DNA of 8,792 nt, from contig NZ_CAHJWX010000044.1 in NCBI RefSeq assembly GCF_903643065.1, positions 1-8,792 on the forward strand, written 5' to 3'. The DNA is from Sphingomonas bacterium. Lineage in GTDB: Bacteria > Pseudomonadota > Alphaproteobacteria > Sphingomonadales > Sphingomonadaceae. Below the pieces are notes generated by a model. The model ran no database searches. It worked only from the letters and a program-made list of their open reading frames with translations, and had not been told where the DNA came from. Positions within the stretch are counted from its first letter, which is position 1; each line of letters opens with the position of its first letter. The translations under genes were made by a program, and so were the position numbers. Positions 6,693 to 8,792 of the stretch are shown here, piece after piece.

Positions 6693-7316
6693 ATGATCAT
6701 CGTGCATCACCTCGAAAACTCCCGGTCGCAGCGCGTGCTGTGGATGCTGGAGGAGCTGGCGCTGCCGTACGAGGTCCGCCGCTATGAGCGGAACAAGCGG
6801 ACGATGCTCGCCCCGCCCGAACTCAGGCGCGTCCACCCGCTCGGCAAGTCGCCGGTGATCGACGACGATGGCACGATCGTCGCGGAGACCGGCGCGATCG
6901 TCGAGTATCTGGTCGGCAAGGCCGATGGCCGGCTCGGGCCGCCCGCCGATCGCGACGGCGCGCTGCGCTACCGCTTCTGGCTTCATTATGCCGAGGGCTC
7001 GCTGATGCCGCCGCTGTTCGCCAAGCTGGTGCTCGGCCGCGTGCCGCTGTTCGGCAAGCTGGCGCAGCGCCGCATCCAGCCGATGATCGACGTGCACCTC
7101 GACTATGTCGAGGCGGAGCTGGCGGCGCGGCGGTGGTTCGCGGGAGAGAAGCTCAGCGCCGCCGACGTGATGATGAGCTTCCCGCTGGAAGCCGCCCGCT
7201 CGCGCGGCGGGCTGGGCGCGAGCCGCCCCGCCACGATCGCCTGGCTCGACCGGGTCCATGCCCGGCCGGCCTACCAGGCGGCACTCAAGGCAGGTGGGCC
7301 CTACGCCTATGCCTGA
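6693..7316 (+). CDS. Glutathione S-transferase, Gtt1-like
   Basis: A cytosolic 207-residue GST, a usual family length. The N-terminal thioredoxin-like domain (about 1-80) shows ENSRSQRVLWMLEEL (8-22), APPELRRVHPLGKSPVI (40-56) with the cis-proline Pro54, and the glutathione-binding AETGAI (64-69, Glu65-Thr66). The helical C-terminal domain has the N-capping box in FAGEKLSAADVMMSF (Ser155, Asp158). The pattern of SR, LPYEV, APPEL and HPLGKSP is close to yeast Gtt1, so I place it in the Gtt1-like group; Ser10 is the likely residue facing the glutathione thiol, by inference. It would conjugate or reduce electrophiles or peroxides with glutathione; the substrate is unknown. The start is supported by GGAG at 6681-6684, 8 bases before the ATG. 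It may be transcribed with the permease upstream. Its last 10 bases overlap the end of the convergent symporter gene. Confidence 0.92.
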   Translation: MIIVHHLENSRSQRVLWMLEELALPYEVRRYERNKRTMLAPPELRRVHPLGKSPVIDDDGTIVAETGAIVEYLVGKADGRLGPPADRDGALRYRFWLHYAEGSLMPPLFAKLVLGRVPLFGKLAQRRIQPMIDVHLDYVEAELAARRWFAGEKLSAADVMMSFPLEAARSRGGLGASRPATIAWLDRVHARPAYQAALKAGGPYAYA

Positions 7317-8578
7317 GGCTCCAGCAGCCCCGGCATCGGCCGCTCGAACCCGCCCTCCCACCGCGCGATCACCGCGTTCGCGACCGCGTTGCCGACGACG
7401 TTGGTCGCGGTCCGCCCCATGTCGAGGAAGTGATCGACCGCGAGGATCAACAGCAATCCCTCGCCCGGGATGTGGAACGCCGGCAGCACCGCCGCGATCA
7501 CCACCAGGCTCGCGCGCGGCACCGAGGCGATGCCCTTGGACGAGATCATCAGAAACAGCAGCATCGCCACCTGCGTCCCCAGCGTCAGGTGGATGCCGTA
7601 CGCCTGCGCGATGAACAGCGACGCGAAGGTGCAGTACATCATCGACCCGTCCAGATTGAACGAATAGCCCAGCGGCAGCACGAAGGACGCGATCCGGTTG
7701 GGGATGCCGAACCGCTCCAGCGCCTCCAGCATGCGCGGATAGGCGGCTTCCGACGAGGCGGTGGTGAAGGCGATCAGCAGCGGCTCGCGGATCACGCGCA
7801 CCAGATCGATGATGCGCCGCCCGATGAACAGCGCCCCCGCGCCGAGCAGGATCGCCCAGAGCAGGAGGAGCGCCAGGTAGAACGAGCCCATGAAATAGGC
7901 GAGCTGCCCGATCACCGCCGGGCCCCGCTCCACCAGCGTCGCCGCCACCGCGCAGAACACCGCCAGCGGCGCCACCCGCATGACATAGTCGGTGACGCGC
8001 AGCATCACCGGCACCAGCGCCTCGACCGCGCGGACCAGCGGCCGCGCCGCCTCGCCGACGCCGGTGATCGCGACACCGACGAAGACGGAGAAGACGACGA
8101 TCTGCAGCACCTCGTTCTGCGCCATCGCGTCGATCATCGAGGCGGGGAAGATGTGGGTCACGAACTTGGCCAGGCTGAACGCCTCGGTGCTCACCCCCGT
8201 GTCGGCGCCCGCCGGCGGGATCGGCAGGTTCACGCCGACGCCGGGATGGAGCAGGTTGACGAGCAGCAGCCCGAGCCCCAGCGACAGGAGGCTGGCGAGC
8301 AGGAACCAGCCGATCGCCCGCGCGCCGACCCGGCCCAGCGCCGCGCCATCCCCCATCTGCGCGATGCCCGAGACGAGCGTCCCGAAGACGAGCGGCGCGA
8401 TGATCATCCGGATCAGCCGCAGGAAGACCGTGGTGCCGATCGAGAAATTGCCGGCGATGCCCTTGAGCCGCGCCGCCGCCGCCGCCGACCCGTCATCGAT
8501 CGCGTGATTGATGGCGAGCCCGACGATCAGCCCGAGCAGGAGCCCGCCGACGATGAACCAGGTCAGCCGCTTCGCCAT
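7307..8578 (-). CDS. Dicarboxylate/amino acid:cation symporter (DAACS, SLC1-like)
   Basis: An inner-membrane secondary transporter of 423 residues in the GltP/GltT/DctA family, with about eight membrane helices and two re-entrant hairpins. Visible signatures are the hairpin-1 serine motif TTASSEAAYP (272-281), SFNLDGSMMY (306-315, equivalent to the NMDGT sodium-site motif), the hairpin-2 motif SSKGIASVP (346-354), and the helix-8 motif DMGRTATNVVGN (386-397). Arg389, corresponding to the GltPh arginine that binds the side-chain carboxylate, argues for an acidic substrate such as aspartate, glutamate or a C4-dicarboxylate. The position of GltPh Asp405 is Asn397 here, which bears on ion coupling. 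A (GCG)5 run encodes five alanines at 32-36. The start is well supported by AAGGGAG six bases before the ATG. It converges on the GST gene with a 10-base overlap and is divergent from the lipid-kinase-like gene. Whether to call it DctA or GltP cannot be settled from sequence alone. Confidence 0.93.
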   Translation of the reverse strand: MAKRLTWFIVGGLLLGLIVGLAINHAIDDGSAAAAARLKGIAGNFSIGTTVFLRLIRMIIAPLVFGTLVSGIAQMGDGAALGRVGARAIGWFLLASLLSLGLGLLLVNLLHPGVGVNLPIPPAGADTGVSTEAFSLAKFVTHIFPASMIDAMAQNEVLQIVVFSVFVGVAITGVGEAARPLVRAVEALVPVMLRVTDYVMRVAPLAVFCAVAATLVERGPAVIGQLAYFMGSFYLALLLLWAILLGAGALFIGRRIIDLVRVIREPLLIAFTTASSEAAYPRMLEALERFGIPNRIASFVLPLGYSFNLDGSMMYCTFASLFIAQAYGIHLTLGTQVAMLLFLMISSKGIASVPRASLVVIAAVLPAFHIPGEGLLLILAVDHFLDMGRTATNVVGNAVANAVIARWEGGFERPMPGLLEPQA

Positions 8579-8584
8579 GCCCTA

Positions 8585-8591
8585 CTCCCTT
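8585..8591 (-). promoter_or_regulatory. Ribosome-binding site of the symporter gene
   Basis: AAGGGAG on the minus strand, six bases before the ATG at 8578. It fixes the start, which also agrees with the expected N-terminus (MAKRLTWFIVGGLLLG). Further upstream, minus-strand TTGACC (8621-8626) could be a -35 element, but no convincing -10 follows. Confidence 0.65.
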
Positions 8592-8646
8592 ACCCGGTTC
8601 CAAGGGGATTGCGGCGGCCCGGTCAAGCACCGTAACGAGGGCGGGC

Positions 8647-8792
8647 GTGAGTGTCCCCGTCCTCATCAACGCGAGTGGCGGGACCGCGCGTCGCCTGGGT
8701 GAACGGTGCGGCCGCGAGGTGGCGGCGGCGTTCGCGGCGGCGGGGCTGGCGGTCGCGGTGCGGATGCTCCCGGGTGACGAGATCGCGGGCGC
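8647..8792 (+). CDS. Diacylglycerol/lipid kinase-like protein, N-terminal fragment
   Basis: The frame opens with GTG at 8647 and runs off the window after 48 complete codons. The product starts VSVPVLINASGGTARR and continues with an alanine-rich helix ending in AAAGLAVAVRMLPGDEIAG. A first beta strand followed by N-x-S/A-G-G and then a helix is the start of the diacylglycerol kinase catalytic fold (YegS/DgkB-like), where the N-P-x-S-G-type loop helps bind ATP; here the proline is Ala. Such enzymes phosphorylate membrane lipids, but the substrate cannot be told from 48 residues. GAGG (8637-8640) six bases upstream is a fair ribosome site. The gene is divergent from the symporter across 68 bases, which must hold promoters for both. 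Confidence 0.6.
   Translation, partial: MSVPVLINASGGTARRLGERCGREVAAAFAAAGLAVAVRMLPGDEIAG

Noticed and set aside
4228..6696. An 822-codon + strand open frame overlapping aspS and the permease
   Set aside because: Out-of-frame shadow; very Arg-rich and without recognisable motifs, whereas the overlapping frame encodes two well-conserved proteins.
3368..6700. A 1110-codon open frame on the minus strand opposite aspS and the permease
   Set aside because: It is antisense to two clear genes that happen to share the same phase, so GC-rich codons leave both free of antisense stops. The product is a low-complexity Arg/His/Asp/Glu-rich string with no domain.
8472..8486. (GCC)5 trinucleotide run
   Set aside because: It encodes an alanine stretch in a variable loop of the symporter using a common high-GC codon; five units is too short to argue for a phase-variable tract.
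7133..8635. A 500-codon + strand open frame opposite the symporter
   Set aside because: Antisense shadow rich in Arg, Gln, Asp and His; the minus strand encodes a complete DAACS transporter with a good ribosome site.

Overview
The window is a piece of chromosome from a high-GC alphaproteobacterium, most likely a sphingomonad. The reasons are very high GC with GC-rich third codon positions, alphaproteobacterial-looking AspRS and Ndk sequences, and copies of a short palindromic repeat beginning GTCA(T)CCCCGCG that I recall as common in sphingomonad genomes. This assignment is inferred from memory of the families, not from a search. Coding density is high, no stretch of 300 bases lacks a gene, and I see no mobile element, CRISPR array, tRNA or rRNA.

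Left part (1-1735, + strand): the C-terminal half of leucyl aminopeptidase PepA, then HolC (chi subunit of DNA polymerase III), then nucleoside diphosphate kinase Ndk. The pepA-holC pair is an old proteobacterial neighbourhood, also found in E. coli. A palindromic repeat sits between pepA and holC, and a candidate promoter lies just after holC, ahead of ndk.

Middle part: a minus-strand pair reads toward ndk. It consists of ribonuclease D (rnd, first) and a small exported protein resembling peptidase inhibitor family I78, which starts inside the rnd stop codon (ATGA overlap). Divergent from rnd, aspartyl-tRNA synthetase (aspS) reads rightward, followed after 15 bases by a 12-segment APC-type amino-acid permease. 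The 180-base rnd-aspS divergent region is the most structured non-coding DNA here. It holds a perfect 9-bp hairpin followed by TTTT, and an inverted pair of the palindromic repeat.

Right part: a Gtt1-like glutathione S-transferase (+) runs tail to tail into a DAACS-family dicarboxylate/amino acid symporter (-), the two coding regions overlapping by 10 bases. Divergent from the symporter, at the right edge, is the start of what looks like a diacylglycerol/lipid kinase-type protein.

The content is mostly housekeeping: protein turnover, replication, nucleotide balance, RNA processing, tRNA charging and uptake of amino or dicarboxylic acids. I did not find a convincing new system. The points most worth a second look are the repeat/hairpin cluster ahead of aspS, the coupling of an I78-like inhibitor to rnd, the non-discriminating character of AspRS, and the sodium-site substitution in the symporter.
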